From the NCBI RefSeq assembly GCF_000719115.1, contig NZ_JOEA01000013.1, forward strand, positions 62,001 to 126,000: DNA of 64,000 bases. Reading direction: 5' to 3'. The DNA comes from Lentzea albidocapillata (lineage in GTDB: Bacteria; Actinomycetota; Actinomycetes; Mycobacteriales; Pseudonocardiaceae). This document shows, piece after piece, positions 16,993-24,902 of this stretch; position 1 is the stretch's first letter, and the number at the start of each line of letters is the position of its first letter. The notes beneath the pieces were generated by a model, which did not search any database, was not told where the DNA came from, and was given only the letters and a program-made list of their open reading frames with translations. The translations under genes were made by a program, and so were the position numbers.

Positions 16993-17862
16993 GTGCACAA
17001 GCACTTCAACGGGTTGAAGACGGCCGTGCTGCTCGGCGGGATGAGCGCGCTGATCGTTCTGGTCAGCAGCCTGTTCGGCCGGACGGCACTGGTCATCGGC
17101 CTGGTGTTGGCCTTGGGCGTGAACGCCTACGCGTACTTCAACTCGGACAAGCTCGCCCTGCGCGCGATGCGGGCGATACCCGTGTCGCAAGTGGAGCAAC
17201 CAGTGCTCTACGCCATCGTGCGTGAGCTGTCGCAGAAGGCGCGCCAGCCCATGCCCAGGCTCTTCCTGAGCCCGACGATCGCGCCGAACGCGTTCGCGAC
17301 GGGCCGCAATCCGCGCAACGCGGCCGTGTGCTGCACCACGGGCATCCTCGACCTGCTCGACGAACGTGAGTTGCGCGCTGTGCTCGGCCACGAACTCGCC
17401 CACGTCTACAACCGCGACATCCTGATCAGCTGCGTGGCCGGCGCGCTGGCCGGCGTGATCACGATGCTCGCGAACCTGGCCCTGTTCGCCGGGATCTTCG
17501 GCGGCGGCGACTCCGACGACGACGGCCCCGGCCCGCTCGGCCTGCTGCTGATCGCACTGCTCGGCCCGATCGCGGCGACCGTCGTGCGCCTGGCCGTGAG
17601 CCGCTCGCGCGAGTTCCAGGCCGACCAGTCGGGCTCCGAACTCACCGGCGACCCGCTGGCGCTGGCCTCGGCGCTGCGCAAGATCGAGCTGGGGACGCGG
17701 GCGGCGCCGCTGGCGCCGGAGCCGCAGGTGGTGTCGCAGAGCCACTTGATGATCGCGAACCCGTTCCGCACCGGGGAACAGTTCTCGAAGTGGTTCTCGA
17801 CCCACCCGCCGATCGCCGACCGCATCCGCAGGCTCGAAGAGATGGCGCGCAGGGCTGGTTAA
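16993..17862 (+). CDS. htpX: membrane zinc metalloprotease HtpX
   Basis: M48-family integral membrane protease of 289 aa that degrades misfolded membrane proteins. Two N-terminal transmembrane helices are followed by the zinc motif GHELAH (residues 132-137), then two more hydrophobic helices and the third-ligand region [13 protein letters not shown]. The C-terminal [26 protein letters not shown] segment is diagnostic of HtpX. The GTG start has GGAGG upstream. It follows the nuoI-like gene after 18 bp and is probably co-transcribed. Its stop codon overlaps that of convergent rmlA by two bases. Confidence 0.95.
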   Translation: MHKHFNGLKTAVLLGGMSALIVLVSSLFGRTALVIGLVLALGVNAYAYFNSDKLALRAMRAIPVSQVEQPVLYAIVRELSQKARQPMPRLFLSPTIAPNAFATGRNPRNAAVCCTTGILDLLDERELRAVLGHELAHVYNRDILISCVAGALAGVITMLANLALFAGIFGGGDSDDDGPGPLGLLLIALLGPIAATVVRLAVSRSREFQADQSGSELTGDPLALASALRKIELGTRAAPLAPEPQVVSQSHLMIANPFRTGEQFSKWFSTHPPIADRIRRLEEMARRAG

Positions 17863-18731
17863 CGCCCTGCCTTCGCCACGGCCATGAGGTACTCGCCGTA
17901 CCCGGACTTGCCGAGCTTCTCGCCGAGCGCGTAGCACTCCTGCGCGGAGATGAAGCCCATGCGCAGCGCGATCTCCTCGGGACACGCGATGCGCACGCCG
18001 GTCCGGTGCTCCAGCACCTGCACGAACTGCCCGGCCTCGAGCAGCGAGTCGTGCGTGCCGGTGTCGAGCCACGCGAACCCGCGGCTCAGTTCCACCAGCT
18101 GCGCCCGGCCCTCGTGCAGGTAGGCGAGGTTGACGTCGGTGATCTCCAGCTCGCCACGCGGCGACGGCTTGAGCTTCCGCGCGATGTCGACCACACCGTT
18201 GTCGTAGAAGTAGAGCCCGGTGATCGCCCGGTTCGACTTCGGCTTCGCGGGCTTCTCCTCGATGGACAGCAGCCTGCCCGTCGCGTCGACCTCGCCCACG
18301 CCGTACCGCTCGGGGTCCTTCACCTGGTAGCCGAACAGCACGCAGCCGTCCAAAGAGGACGCGTGCTGCTGCAGCGTGGTGGAGAAACCCTGGCCGTAGA
18401 AGATGTTGTCGCCCAGCACCAGCGCCACGTCGTCGTCCCCGACGAAGTCCGCGCCGATGACGAACGCCTCCGCGAGTCCGTTCGGCGCGGCCTGCTCCGC
18501 GTAGGAGAAGGCCATGCCCCACTGGGACCCGTCACCGAGCAACCGCCGGAACAGCGGCAGGTCGGTCGGCGTCGAGATGATCAGCACCTCGCGGATGCCG
18601 GCGAGCATCAGCACCGACAGCGGGTAGTAGATCATCGGCTTGTCGTACACCGGCAGCAACTGCTTGGAGACGGCCTGCGTGATCGGGTGCAGGCGCGATC
18701 CACTGCCACCGGCGAGGACGATGCCCTTCAC
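17859..18731 (-). CDS. rmlA: glucose-1-phosphate thymidylyltransferase
   Basis: Nucleotidyltransferase of 290 aa that makes dTDP-glucose, the first step to dTDP-rhamnose and other deoxysugars. Visible motifs are [20 protein letters not shown] at the N-terminus (triphosphate-binding loop), [29 protein letters not shown] and [20 protein letters not shown]. Length matches the RmlA family. No rmlB, C or D gene is nearby. Its ATG overlaps the end of yajQ by 4 bp, so the pair is one transcription unit read leftward. Confidence 0.95.
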   Translation of the reverse strand: MKGIVLAGGSGSRLHPITQAVSKQLLPVYDKPMIYYPLSVLMLAGIREVLIISTPTDLPLFRRLLGDGSQWGMAFSYAEQAAPNGLAEAFVIGADFVGDDDVALVLGDNIFYGQGFSTTLQQHASSLDGCVLFGYQVKDPERYGVGEVDATGRLLSIEEKPAKPKSNRAITGLYFYDNGVVDIARKLKPSPRGELEITDVNLAYLHEGRAQLVELSRGFAWLDTGTHDSLLEAGQFVQVLEHRTGVRIACPEEIALRMGFISAQECYALGEKLGKSGYGEYLMAVAKAGR

Positions 18732-19219
18732 CGGTAGTTGGTGAACTGGAGGGCGATGCCGAAGTCAGAACCCTTCAGCAGTGCGATGACTTCCTGCAGG
18801 TGGTCCTTCTTCTTGGCGGACACCCGCAACTGGTCGCCCTGGATCTGCGCCTGAACGCCCTTGGGCGCCTCCTCGCGGATCTTCTTGGCGATCTCCTTTG
18901 CCTTCTCCGACGTGATGCCCTGCACGAGATTTCCCGTGACCTTGAACACCTTGCCGGAGATAGCGGGCTCGCCCACCTCGAACGCCTTCATCGAGATGTT
19001 GCGCTTGACCAGCTTCTCCTGGAAGACGTCGATCGCCGCCTTGCAGCGCTCCTCGGTCTCGGAGGTGAAGGTGATCGCCTCCTCGCCGGCCCAGGCCACT
19101 GTGGTGTTGGTCCCGCGGAAGTCGAAGCGGGTACTCAGCTCCTTCGAGGCCTGGTTGAGTGCGTTGTCGACCTCCTGCCGGTCCACCTTGCTCACCACGT
19201 CGAACGACGGGTCCGCCAC
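18728..19219 (-). CDS. YajQ-family nucleotide-binding protein
   Basis: Cytosolic protein of 163 aa of the YajQ family; members bind nucleotides, and some bind cyclic di-GMP. The GTG at 19217-19219 is chosen ([20 protein letters not shown], the usual family start), with GAGGAG eight bases upstream. A longer frame adds ten unrelated residues. Conserved segments include STRFDFRGT and [16 protein letters not shown] membrane GGDEF-EAL gene lies 5.7 kb downstream, but a functional link is only speculation. Confidence 0.93.
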   Translation of the reverse strand: MADPSFDVVSKVDRQEVDNALNQASKELSTRFDFRGTNTTVAWAGEEAITFTSETEERCKAAIDVFQEKLVKRNISMKAFEVGEPAISGKVFKVTGNLVQGITSEKAKEIAKKIREEAPKGVQAQIQGDQLRVSAKKKDHLQEVIALLKGSDFGIALQFTNYR

Positions 19220-19281
19220 GACTTCACTCCTCAACGATCTCGGGATCACAGCCAGCGTCGATGCTACTGGGGGACCCCGAT

Positions 19282-19311
19282 TTGGGGCCTCCCGACGGGG
19301 TTATGTATTGT
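19282..19311 (+). promoter_or_regulatory. promoter of the tRNA-Tyr gene
   Basis: TTGGGG (19282-19287), an 18-base spacer and TATTGT (19306-19311), 28 bases before the tRNA. The -35 region is embedded in CCCCGATTTGGGG, which recurs in near-identical form before rplJ and rpsJ. Confidence 0.65.
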
Positions 19312-19338
19312 TCTGCCCGCACCGTTACGGCGGTGTGG

Positions 19339-19419
19339 GGCGGGTTGCCCGAGCGGCCAATGGGAGCGGACTGTAAATCCGTCGCGAAAGCTACAGAGGT
19401 TCGAATCCTCTACCCGCCA
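19339..19419 (+). tRNA. tRNA-Tyr (anticodon GTA)
   Basis: 81 nt, without an encoded CCA. Acceptor GGCGGGT pairs with ACCCGCC, the anticodon loop reads CTGTAAA with GTA, and a long variable arm is present, as expected for bacterial type II tRNA-Tyr. The T-arm GAGGTTCGAATCCTC is intact. It is a single gene with its own promoter and a terminator 12 bases downstream. Confidence 0.95.
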
Positions 19420-19430
19420 CGCAAGACTGA

Positions 19431-19461
19431 TGGGCCTCTGACCGGACAGGTCAGGGGCCCA
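19431..19461 (+). terminator. hairpin terminator after tRNA-Tyr
   Basis: Arms TGGGCCTCTGACC and GGTCAGGGGCCCA (one G-T pair) around a short loop, immediately behind the tRNA gene and 36 bases before the PP2C-like start. Confidence 0.75.
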
Positions 19462-19497
19462 TAGTCGTATCGTCGTAGCGGACCGAGGGGGATCTCA

Positions 19498-20175
19498 GTG
19501 CGTACGCAGATGGCAACAGAGGCCGGCAGAACGACGGCGCCGAGCGAGGACCGGGCGTTGGTCGGCCCGAACCTGCTCGCTGTGCTCGACGGCGTGACTG
19601 CGAAGCCCGAGACCGGATGCGAGCACGGTGTCGGCTGGTTCGCCGACCAGCTCTCCGGGGAGATCCTGCGGTTCGCGCACCTCGAGCCTGGCGTGGCGCT
19701 CGCGAAGGCCGTCGAACAGGCCGCTGAGCTGCACTCCGGCACCTGCGACCTCGATCATCCGGACTCGCCCAGCGTGGCGATCGCGATGGTGCAGACCAAG
19801 GACGACGTGCTGCGGTACCTGGTGCTTGGGGACGCCACGGTCGTGGTCGACACCAAGAGTGAGTTGCTCGTGGTGAGTGACACGAAGACGAAGCGCACGG
19901 CCGGTGCGAAGGTCGCTGACGTCGAGCACGCGTTGACGGGTGAGGTGCCGTTGCAGGACGTGCGGCGCGTCGCGATCCTGTCCGACGGGGCCGCGCGGGC
20001 GGTCGACATGTTCAATCTCTTCGATTGGCGTCAGGCGCTCGAACTGATGGCGGCGAACGGCCCGGACGACCTCATCCGCAGAATGCGTGCGGTCGAAAAG
20101 GAAGACGTCAAGGCCGTTGAATGGCCGCGCAAGAAGATTTCCGACGACGCGACTGTCGTGTTCCTCGATCGCTAG
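19498..20175 (+). CDS. PP2C-like serine/threonine phosphatase domain protein
   Basis: Protein of 225 aa resembling the PPM/PP2C fold. The acidic metal-binding motifs are partly kept: EDRALV and LLAVLDGVTA near the N-terminus, LGDATVVV in the middle, AILSDGAAR, and DDATVVFLDR at the end. It is shorter than PstP/SpoIIE-type domains and has no membrane or sensor part. A regulator role (removal of phosphate from Ser/Thr or from an anti-sigma antagonist) is inference. It starts with GTG at 19498 behind a GGGGGA box and stands alone. Confidence 0.7.
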   Translation: MRTQMATEAGRTTAPSEDRALVGPNLLAVLDGVTAKPETGCEHGVGWFADQLSGEILRFAHLEPGVALAKAVEQAAELHSGTCDLDHPDSPSVAIAMVQTKDDVLRYLVLGDATVVVDTKSELLVVSDTKTKRTAGAKVADVEHALTGEVPLQDVRRVAILSDGAARAVDMFNLFDWRQALELMAANGPDDLIRRMRAVEKEDVKAVEWPRKKISDDATVVFLDR

Positions 20176-20184
20176 CCCTAGGCG

Positions 20185-20538
20185 TCAATGCCTGGGTGCG
20201 GGCTCGACGCCACGGCGGTGCGCGATCGCAGTCATGTTGTCCTCGCCCCAGTCGCCCAACGGCAGCAGCGCCTCGTTCAGCCGCACGCCAAGCGGTGTCA
20301 ACGAGTACTCGACGCGCGGCGGCACCTCGTGGAACACCTCGCGGTGCACGATCTTGTCGGCCTCCATCTCGCGCAGCACCTGGATCAGCATCTTCTCGCT
20401 GATGCCGGACACCAGCCTGCGCAGCTCGCCCGTGCGCACGGGGCCGTGGTGCAGCGCCCAGAGGATCAGGGCCTTCCAGCGGCCGCCGATCACGTCGATG
20501 GCCGCGTCGAGGCCGCACGAATACTGTCGTGGCTTCAT
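20185..20538 (-). CDS. HxlR-family transcriptional regulator
   Basis: Winged-helix regulator of 117 aa. The family signature is clear: CGLDAAIDVIGGRWKALILW, then GISEKMLIQVLREMEADKIV and YSLTPLGVRL. Cys8 sits where HxlR/YodB-type redox sensors carry their reactive cysteine. It is divergent from an oxidoreductase operon with 83 bp between starts and a palindromic GTACCT/AGGTAC site in that space, so it most likely represses both its own gene and the operon. Confidence 0.93.
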   Translation of the reverse strand: MKPRQYSCGLDAAIDVIGGRWKALILWALHHGPVRTGELRRLVSGISEKMLIQVLREMEADKIVHREVFHEVPPRVEYSLTPLGVRLNEALLPLGDWGEDNMTAIAHRRGVEPAPRH

Positions 20539-20561
20539 GCTGGATCCTTACCGAAAAGTGG

Positions 20562-20584
20562 GTACCTGACAAAATAGTAGGTAC
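20562..20584. promoter_or_regulatory. candidate HxlR operator
   Basis: GTACCT (20562-20567), an 11-base centre and AGGTAC (20579-20584) form a dyad inside two imperfect direct copies of G(T)GGTACCTGAC / GTAGGTACTTGTC. The site is midway between the divergent HxlR gene and the oxidoreductase operon, as is common for this family. Confidence 0.6.
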
Positions 20585-20621
20585 TTGTCGATCCGTCAGT
20601 GTCAGAACGAGTATTCACGGC

Positions 20622-21440
20622 ATGGGGATCAAGAAGACCGTGAGCGTGCTCGGCCTGGGCCGGATGGGCAGCGCGCTGGCGAAGGCCCTGGTCGGCCAGG
20701 GCTACGAAGTGACCGTGTGGAACCGCACGCCGAAGGAACTGCCGAACACCAGAAGCGTTGCCACGCCGCAAGAGGCGTTCAAGAGCGACGTCGTCGTCAC
20801 CTGCCTGTCCACGTACGACGTTCAACAACCGTTGCTCACCAACGAGATCAAGACGCTCGTCAACCTGACGTCCGGCACGCCGGAGCAGGCCCGCGCCACC
20901 GCGCAGTGGGCGAAGGACAACGGCGTCGAGTACGTCGACGGCGTGATCATGGCTGTGCCGCAGCAGATCGGTACCGAACAGGCGAAGATCTTCTTCAGCG
21001 GCAGCGAGAACCATCATGTGCTGCAAGCGTTCGGTGAACCGGTGTACGTCGGCGAGGACGCTGGACTCGCCGCGCTGCACGACCTCGCCCTGCTCGGCAT
21101 CATGTGGGCCACGTTCGGTGGCTACCTGCAGGCGGTCGCGTTGGTGGGCAGCGAGGGCATCGCGCCGGAGCGGTTCACGCCGATGGCCATGAGCTGGCTG
21201 AACGAAATGGGCACCCTCCTGCCCGAGATGGGCGAGGAGACGCGGACCAGGCAGTACGAGACCGACGTGTCCGCGCTGGACATCAACGTGGCCGGACTGC
21301 GCATGCTCACCGAGGCCAACCGCGAGCAGGGCCTCGACACCACCATCCCGCAGGCCCTGCACGACCTGTTCGAACGTGCCCAGCGTGGCGGCCACGGCAC
21401 GCACAGCATCGCAAGCGTCATCGAGGAGATCCGGAAATGA
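20622..21440 (+). CDS. NAD(P)-dependent oxidoreductase, 6PGDH / imine-reductase-like
   Basis: Protein of 272 aa starting at ATG 20622 ([20 protein letters not shown]). The Rossmann motif [18 protein letters not shown] is followed by the NADP-type WNRT segment. The all-helical C-terminal half ([22 protein letters not shown]) matches the imine reductase / beta-hydroxyacid dehydrogenase group. The substrate is unknown. It is the first gene of an operon with an SDR gene (4-bp overlap), opposite an HxlR regulator, so induction by reactive or electrophilic compounds is plausible. A truncated relative is found at 32157-32445. Confidence 0.85.
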   Translation: MGIKKTVSVLGLGRMGSALAKALVGQGYEVTVWNRTPKELPNTRSVATPQEAFKSDVVVTCLSTYDVQQPLLTNEIKTLVNLTSGTPEQARATAQWAKDNGVEYVDGVIMAVPQQIGTEQAKIFFSGSENHHVLQAFGEPVYVGEDAGLAALHDLALLGIMWATFGGYLQAVALVGSEGIAPERFTPMAMSWLNEMGTLLPEMGEETRTRQYETDVSALDINVAGLRMLTEANREQGLDTTIPQALHDLFERAQRGGHGTHSIASVIEEIRK

Positions 21441-22171
21441 AGTACCTGGGGAAGAAGGTCGTCGTCACGGGCGGCACGCACGGCATGGGCCGCGCGGTGG
21501 TCGACAAGCTGATCGAGGGTGGCGCCGAGGTGCTGCTCACAGGACGCAGCACGAAGAAGGCAGAAGGCATCAAGGCGCACGCCATCGCGTCGGACGCGGC
21601 GAACCTCGATGACATCGCCAAGCTCGGAAGCGAAGTGCGGGAACGACTGCATGAGATCGATCTGCTCTTCGTCAACGTCGGCTACTCGACGCTGACCTCG
21701 TTTCCCGACGCCACCGAGCGCGACTACGACCGCACGTTCGACATCAACACCAAGGGTGCGTTCTTCACCGCGCAGCAGCTGGCGCCGCTCCTCAAGGACG
21801 GCGGCGCGATCGTCTTCACTACCAGCGTCGCCACGGAGCAGGGCGCGGAGGGGCTGACCCTGTACGCGGCCGCCAAGGCGGCTGTGCGGTCCTTCGCACG
21901 TGGATTCGCCGCGGAACTCGCTCCGCGCGGCATCAGGGTCAACGTCGTCAGTCCCGGCTTCATCGACACCCCGTCCATGGGTGTCGTCGGTGCTCCGCCT
22001 GAGGTGCTGCAGCAGTTCAAGGAGGAGGGCGACCGCATCACGCCGCTCAAGCGCCACGGCACGATGGACGAGGTTGCGGCCGCGGTGCTGTTCCTGGGGT
22101 TCGACGCCACCTTCACGACCGGTGCCGAACTCGCTGTCGACGGCGGACTGGGCCAGGGGATCAGCGCCTAG
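21437..22171 (+). CDS. short-chain dehydrogenase/reductase
   Basis: Classical SDR of 244 aa. The cofactor motif [10 protein letters not shown], the NVGYS element in place of NNAG, the active-site Ser ([11 protein letters not shown]) and the YxxxK motif (YAAAKAAV) are all visible, as is the C-terminal [18 protein letters not shown] segment. Start ATG 21437 overlaps the previous stop by 4 bp. It is coupled to the imine-reductase-like gene under probable HxlR control. No substrate can be read from the sequence. Confidence 0.92.
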   Translation: MKYLGKKVVVTGGTHGMGRAVVDKLIEGGAEVLLTGRSTKKAEGIKAHAIASDAANLDDIAKLGSEVRERLHEIDLLFVNVGYSTLTSFPDATERDYDRTFDINTKGAFFTAQQLAPLLKDGGAIVFTTSVATEQGAEGLTLYAAAKAAVRSFARGFAAELAPRGIRVNVVSPGFIDTPSMGVVGAPPEVLQQFKEEGDRITPLKRHGTMDEVAAAVLFLGFDATFTTGAELAVDGGLGQGISA

Positions 22172-22198
22172 GAAAAATCTTCGGACTACCTGTCACAC

Positions 22199-22239
22199 CT
22201 TCGTCGTCTGCCGGGTCGAGAGAGCGGAAGACGACGAAG
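22199..22239. promoter_or_regulatory. 11-bp inverted repeat between SDR and AhpD-like genes
   Basis: CTTCGTCGTCT (22199-22209) and AGACGACGAAG (22229-22239) are perfect arms around 19 bases, ending 15 bases before the next ATG. It could be a terminator of the SDR transcript, an operator, or a leader structure. Confidence 0.45.
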
Positions 22240-22254
22240 ACAGGGAGAACGAAG

Positions 22255-22680
22255 ATGAGGATCGCCAACCCGATCATGTCCGTGCCCGGCGCCATGAAGG
22301 CTCTGCTGGACCTGTCGGAGGCAGCGGGGAAGACGGGCCTGGACAAGGACTACGTCGAGTTGATCTGCCTGCGCGTCAGCATCATGAACGGCTGCGGCAT
22401 GTGCATCGACTACCACACCAAGCTGCTGCGTCAGGCGGACGTAGCGGACGAGAAGGTCTACGCCGTCGCGGGGTGGCGGGACGTGCCGTACTACACCGAT
22501 GCCGAGAAGGCCGGGTTCGCGCTCGCCGAGCAGGTCACGCACGTGCACGTCAGCGACGACGTGTGGGACGAGGCGGCGAAGCACTACACCGAGGAGCAGC
22601 TCGCCGGTCTCGTGATCGCGATCGGCGCGATCAACCTGTGGAACCGCATGAACGTGGCCACGGGGCAGAAGGTGGCCTGA
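22255..22680 (+). CDS. carboxymuconolactone decarboxylase / AhpD-like alkylhydroperoxidase
   Basis: Protein of 141 aa of the AhpD-like family. The redox motif with its proton-relay residues is visible as ELICLRVSIMNGCGMCIDYH (Glu, CxxC and His in the AhpD spacing). Such proteins act as peroxidase or disulfide reductase partners. An AGGGAGAA ribosome-binding site precedes ATG 22255. Its location behind an HxlR-controlled oxidoreductase pair supports an oxidative or electrophile-stress role, although an inverted repeat could separate the transcripts. Confidence 0.9.
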   Translation: MRIANPIMSVPGAMKALLDLSEAAGKTGLDKDYVELICLRVSIMNGCGMCIDYHTKLLRQADVADEKVYAVAGWRDVPYYTDAEKAGFALAEQVTHVHVSDDVWDEAAKHYTEEQLAGLVIAIGAINLWNRMNVATGQKVA

Positions 22681-22693
22681 GCAAAAGGTTGAA

Positions 22694-22731
22694 GCCGGCG
22701 CGCAAGAGCTTCCTCTCTCTTGCGTGCCGGC
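22694..22731 (+). terminator. hairpin terminator after the AhpD-like gene
   Basis: 15-base arms 22694-22708 and 22717-22731 with one G-T pair, 14 bases after the stop codon. Confidence 0.75.
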
Positions 22732-22753
22732 CTCAGCGCGGAGCCTACCTCAT

Positions 22754-22771
22754 ATCGAACAAATGTTCGAT
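22754..22771. promoter_or_regulatory. perfect LexA (SOS) box
   Basis: ATCGAAC-AAAT-GTTCGAT. The core TCGAAC-N4-GTTCGA is the established mycobacterial/actinobacterial LexA consensus. It lies in the intergenic space between two convergent genes, behind a terminator, so no ordinary promoter target is visible. Confidence 0.6.
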
Positions 22772-22793
22772 CACTGGGCGATCGACACGCGGA

Positions 22794-23030
22794 TCAACTC
22801 GCGGCGAGTGCCGCCCGGCCGTCGTCGGTCAGTTCCGCGCAGACGCGAAGGCCGAAGCTCGTTGGCTGCGAAGGGCGCAGCAGTCCCGCGTGCACGAGGT
22901 CATGCGTCGCCATGCGGTCGCAACAGGGCAGCCCGTCGACGTACAGGTCGGGCTCCGTGCCGCCTGTCACCTCGGCACGTCCTGCGGCGACAGCCCGCAG
23001 CATCGCTCTCGCTCTTCCAGTGAGTTCCAT
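22794..23030 (-). CDS. small conserved hypothetical protein (78 aa)
   Basis: Starts at ATG 23028-23030 (MELTGRARAMLRAVAAGRAE) with a GGGGGTC box in front; the longer frame to 23147 has no good start. The sequence continues EPDLYVDGLPCCDRMATHDL and LVHAGLLRP, with a paired cysteine motif and a winged-helix flavour. I know this type as a small actinomycete protein without function. It is the downstream partner of the GNAT gene (114 bp gap). Confidence 0.6.
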   Translation of the reverse strand: MELTGRARAMLRAVAAGRAEVTGGTEPDLYVDGLPCCDRMATHDLVHAGLLRPSQPTSFGLRVCAELTDDGRAALAAS

Positions 23031-23143
23031 CTCGACCCCCAGGTGTGGCGTTCGAATCCACTTACCCCTTTGTCGAAATAGAGGCCGGATTCGTTCCACA
23101 AGTACGGGTTCGTTTGGGTTCTTCGCTTGTGTGAACGGGTAGA

Positions 23144-23977
23144 TCATGTCCCACTAGGCCGTTCGGGTTGCGCCGACACGCCGGAAGAAGAGCGCAGTGC
23201 GGGGCGGCGAACCCACAGCGTCCACCGTGGCCGGTAGCCCTGCGAGTACCAGAACGGCGTCGAGCGCGGGTTCGGCAACGCGTGGTGGAGCAGCGTCGAT
23301 GCCACTCCGGCCGCGTCCAGGACGCCGTGCGCGTGAGCCGCGAGAGCGCTGCCCGCACCCGTGCCGCGCACATCGGGCCGCACGCCGAGATGGCCGAGAT
23401 AGGCGAACGGCCGCGCCGACGCGTACTTCTCCACCCACCCCGCGTCCTGCGGCATGTCGACGTAGATCATGCCGACGGGCGTGTCGCCGCTCAGTGCCAG
23501 CCACATCGCCTCGTGGTCGCGGTCGAGCACCTCGGCCAACGCCGTGCGCAGGTGCTCCGCGGTGTTCGGGCGCTCGGTCACCAGACCGAACTGCGCGTCG
23601 TACCGGACCGTGTGCAGGTTCAGTTCGACGGCGACGTCCAAATCAGCGCGCGTGGCGGCGCGGATGCTCACCCCGGACGGCCGCGGCGCGGGCGAACGGC
23701 CGGCGAGGCGTTCGGCGACCACCGTCAGCGGCGCGAAACCTCGGTCGACCAACGTCCGTGTGCCGGCCGTCTCGTGGCTGGGCAACTGCACGATCGCCGC
23801 GGTCTCCGGGTCGTCCAGGCCGGTGAGGCGGGCGTCCCACTCGTCGAGCAACGCGGGCAGGTCACAGCCCGGCTGCCAGGTCAGGCCGTGTGTGCGCAGG
23901 GGTCCCCAGGTGAGGAGCAGGGAGTCCGGATCAGTCTCGCGGTAGGAAAAAGTCTCGCTCACATCCCATCTGACCAT
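23144..23977 (-). CDS. GNAT-family acetyltransferase
   Basis: Protein of about 277 aa. The C-terminal GNAT domain is clear (LGHLGVRPDVRGTGAGSALA, AHAHGVLDAAGVASTLLHH, STPFWYSQGYRPRW). The N-terminal 100 residues are less conserved. The start is uncertain: ATG 23977 has no good ribosome-binding site, and a GTG at 23962 (SETFSYRETD) is the alternative. It is divergent from the PhzF-like gene, with only 15 bp between the two proposed starts. Substrate unknown. Confidence 0.78.
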   Translation of the reverse strand: MVRWDVSETFSYRETDPDSLLLTWGPLRTHGLTWQPGCDLPALLDEWDARLTGLDDPETAAIVQLPSHETAGTRTLVDRGFAPLTVVAERLAGRSPAPRPSGVSIRAATRADLDVAVELNLHTVRYDAQFGLVTERPNTAEHLRTALAEVLDRDHEAMWLALSGDTPVGMIYVDMPQDAGWVEKYASARPFAYLGHLGVRPDVRGTGAGSALAAHAHGVLDAAGVASTLLHHALPNPRSTPFWYSQGYRPRWTLWVRRPALRSSSGVSAQPERPSGT

Positions 23978-23992
23978 GGCAGGGTCGGACGT

Positions 23993-24745
23993 GTGGAGAT
24001 CTACGTCGTGGACTCGTTCACCAGCAGGCCCTTCGCAGGCAACCCCGCCGGGGTCGTGCTCCTCACCGAACCGCGTGACGACGCCTGGATGCAGCAGGTC
24101 GCCGCCGAGATGAAGCACGCCGAAACGGCCTTCGTCACCCCGGACAACCACCTCCGCTGGTTCACGCCGGAGGTCGAGGTGGACCTCTGCGGACACGCCA
24201 CCCTCGCCACCGCACATGTGCTGGGCGGAGAGCAGGCGTTCACCACGCGTAGTGGGGTGCTCACATGCGCAAATGACGATGGGTGGATCCGGATGGACTT
24301 CCCGGCAGACCCTCCAGAGTTGACTGACCCGCCAATCGGTCTAGCGGAAGCGCTGCCACATGCGACGATCAAGTCCGTGTCGCGCGGGCGGTTCGACTTC
24401 GTGATCGAGTTGGAAAGCGCGGCGGAAGTCCGATCCTTGCGGCCTGACGTCCAAGGACTGGCACAAATCCAGTCACGCGGAGTGATCGTGACGGCTGTCG
24501 GAGACAGCGACGCGGACATCGTCAGCTGGTGCTTCTACCCGGCCGTCGGCATCCCGGAGGACCCCGTCACCGGATCGGCCCACTGCACCCTTGCGTCCTA
24601 TTGGGGGTCTCGGCTTCAGCGCGCTGACCTGCTGGCGGAGCAGGCATCGCCGCGCGGAGGGTTCGTCAGGACGACCCTCGCCCAAGATCGCGTACTGCTC
24701 TCGGGGCAGGCCGTGACGGTGCTCCGGGGACACTTGAACGTGTAG
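23993..24745 (+). CDS. PhzF-family isomerase
   Basis: Protein of 250 aa with the PhzF/diaminopimelate-epimerase-like fold. Visible motifs are MEIYVVDSFTSRPFAGNPAG at the start, the catalytic-glutamate segment MKHAETAFV near residue 43, LRWFTPEVEVDLCGHATLAT, and PEDPVTGSAHCTLASYW in the second half. GTG 23993 gives the standard family N-terminus. Family members isomerise small amino- or hydroxy-acid substrates. No phenazine genes are present, so the substrate is open. Confidence 0.9.
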   Translation: MEIYVVDSFTSRPFAGNPAGVVLLTEPRDDAWMQQVAAEMKHAETAFVTPDNHLRWFTPEVEVDLCGHATLATAHVLGGEQAFTTRSGVLTCANDDGWIRMDFPADPPELTDPPIGLAEALPHATIKSVSRGRFDFVIELESAAEVRSLRPDVQGLAQIQSRGVIVTAVGDSDADIVSWCFYPAVGIPEDPVTGSAHCTLASYWGSRLQRADLLAEQASPRGGFVRTTLAQDRVLLSGQAVTVLRGHLNV

Positions 24746-24826
24746 CCACGTCTGGGTGAATCAAAGTCACTAGGGGTGCTCGACCTGCCATTTCGTCCCC
24801 CGAGCGGGGTACATTAGTGCCCCTGG

Positions 24827-24857
24827 AGGGGTCCTGATCGCGAAGTGCGGGACCCCT
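24827..24857 (+). terminator. hairpin ahead of the GGDEF-EAL gene
   Basis: AGGGGTCC (24827-24834) pairs with GGACCCCT (24850-24857). It may end the PhzF transcript or act in the leader of the next gene, which starts 46 bases later. Confidence 0.45.
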
Positions 24858-24902
24858 CAGTCACGCCTAGAGGTCCCCCACCCAGGCCGACGAGGAGGCT
24901 GG

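Noticed and set aside
22720..23142. Plus-strand frames antisense to the 78-aa gene, considered as target of the LexA box
   Set aside because: Translations are arginine/serine-rich shadow sequence without a start site; an antisense RNA remains possible, but no protein is supported.
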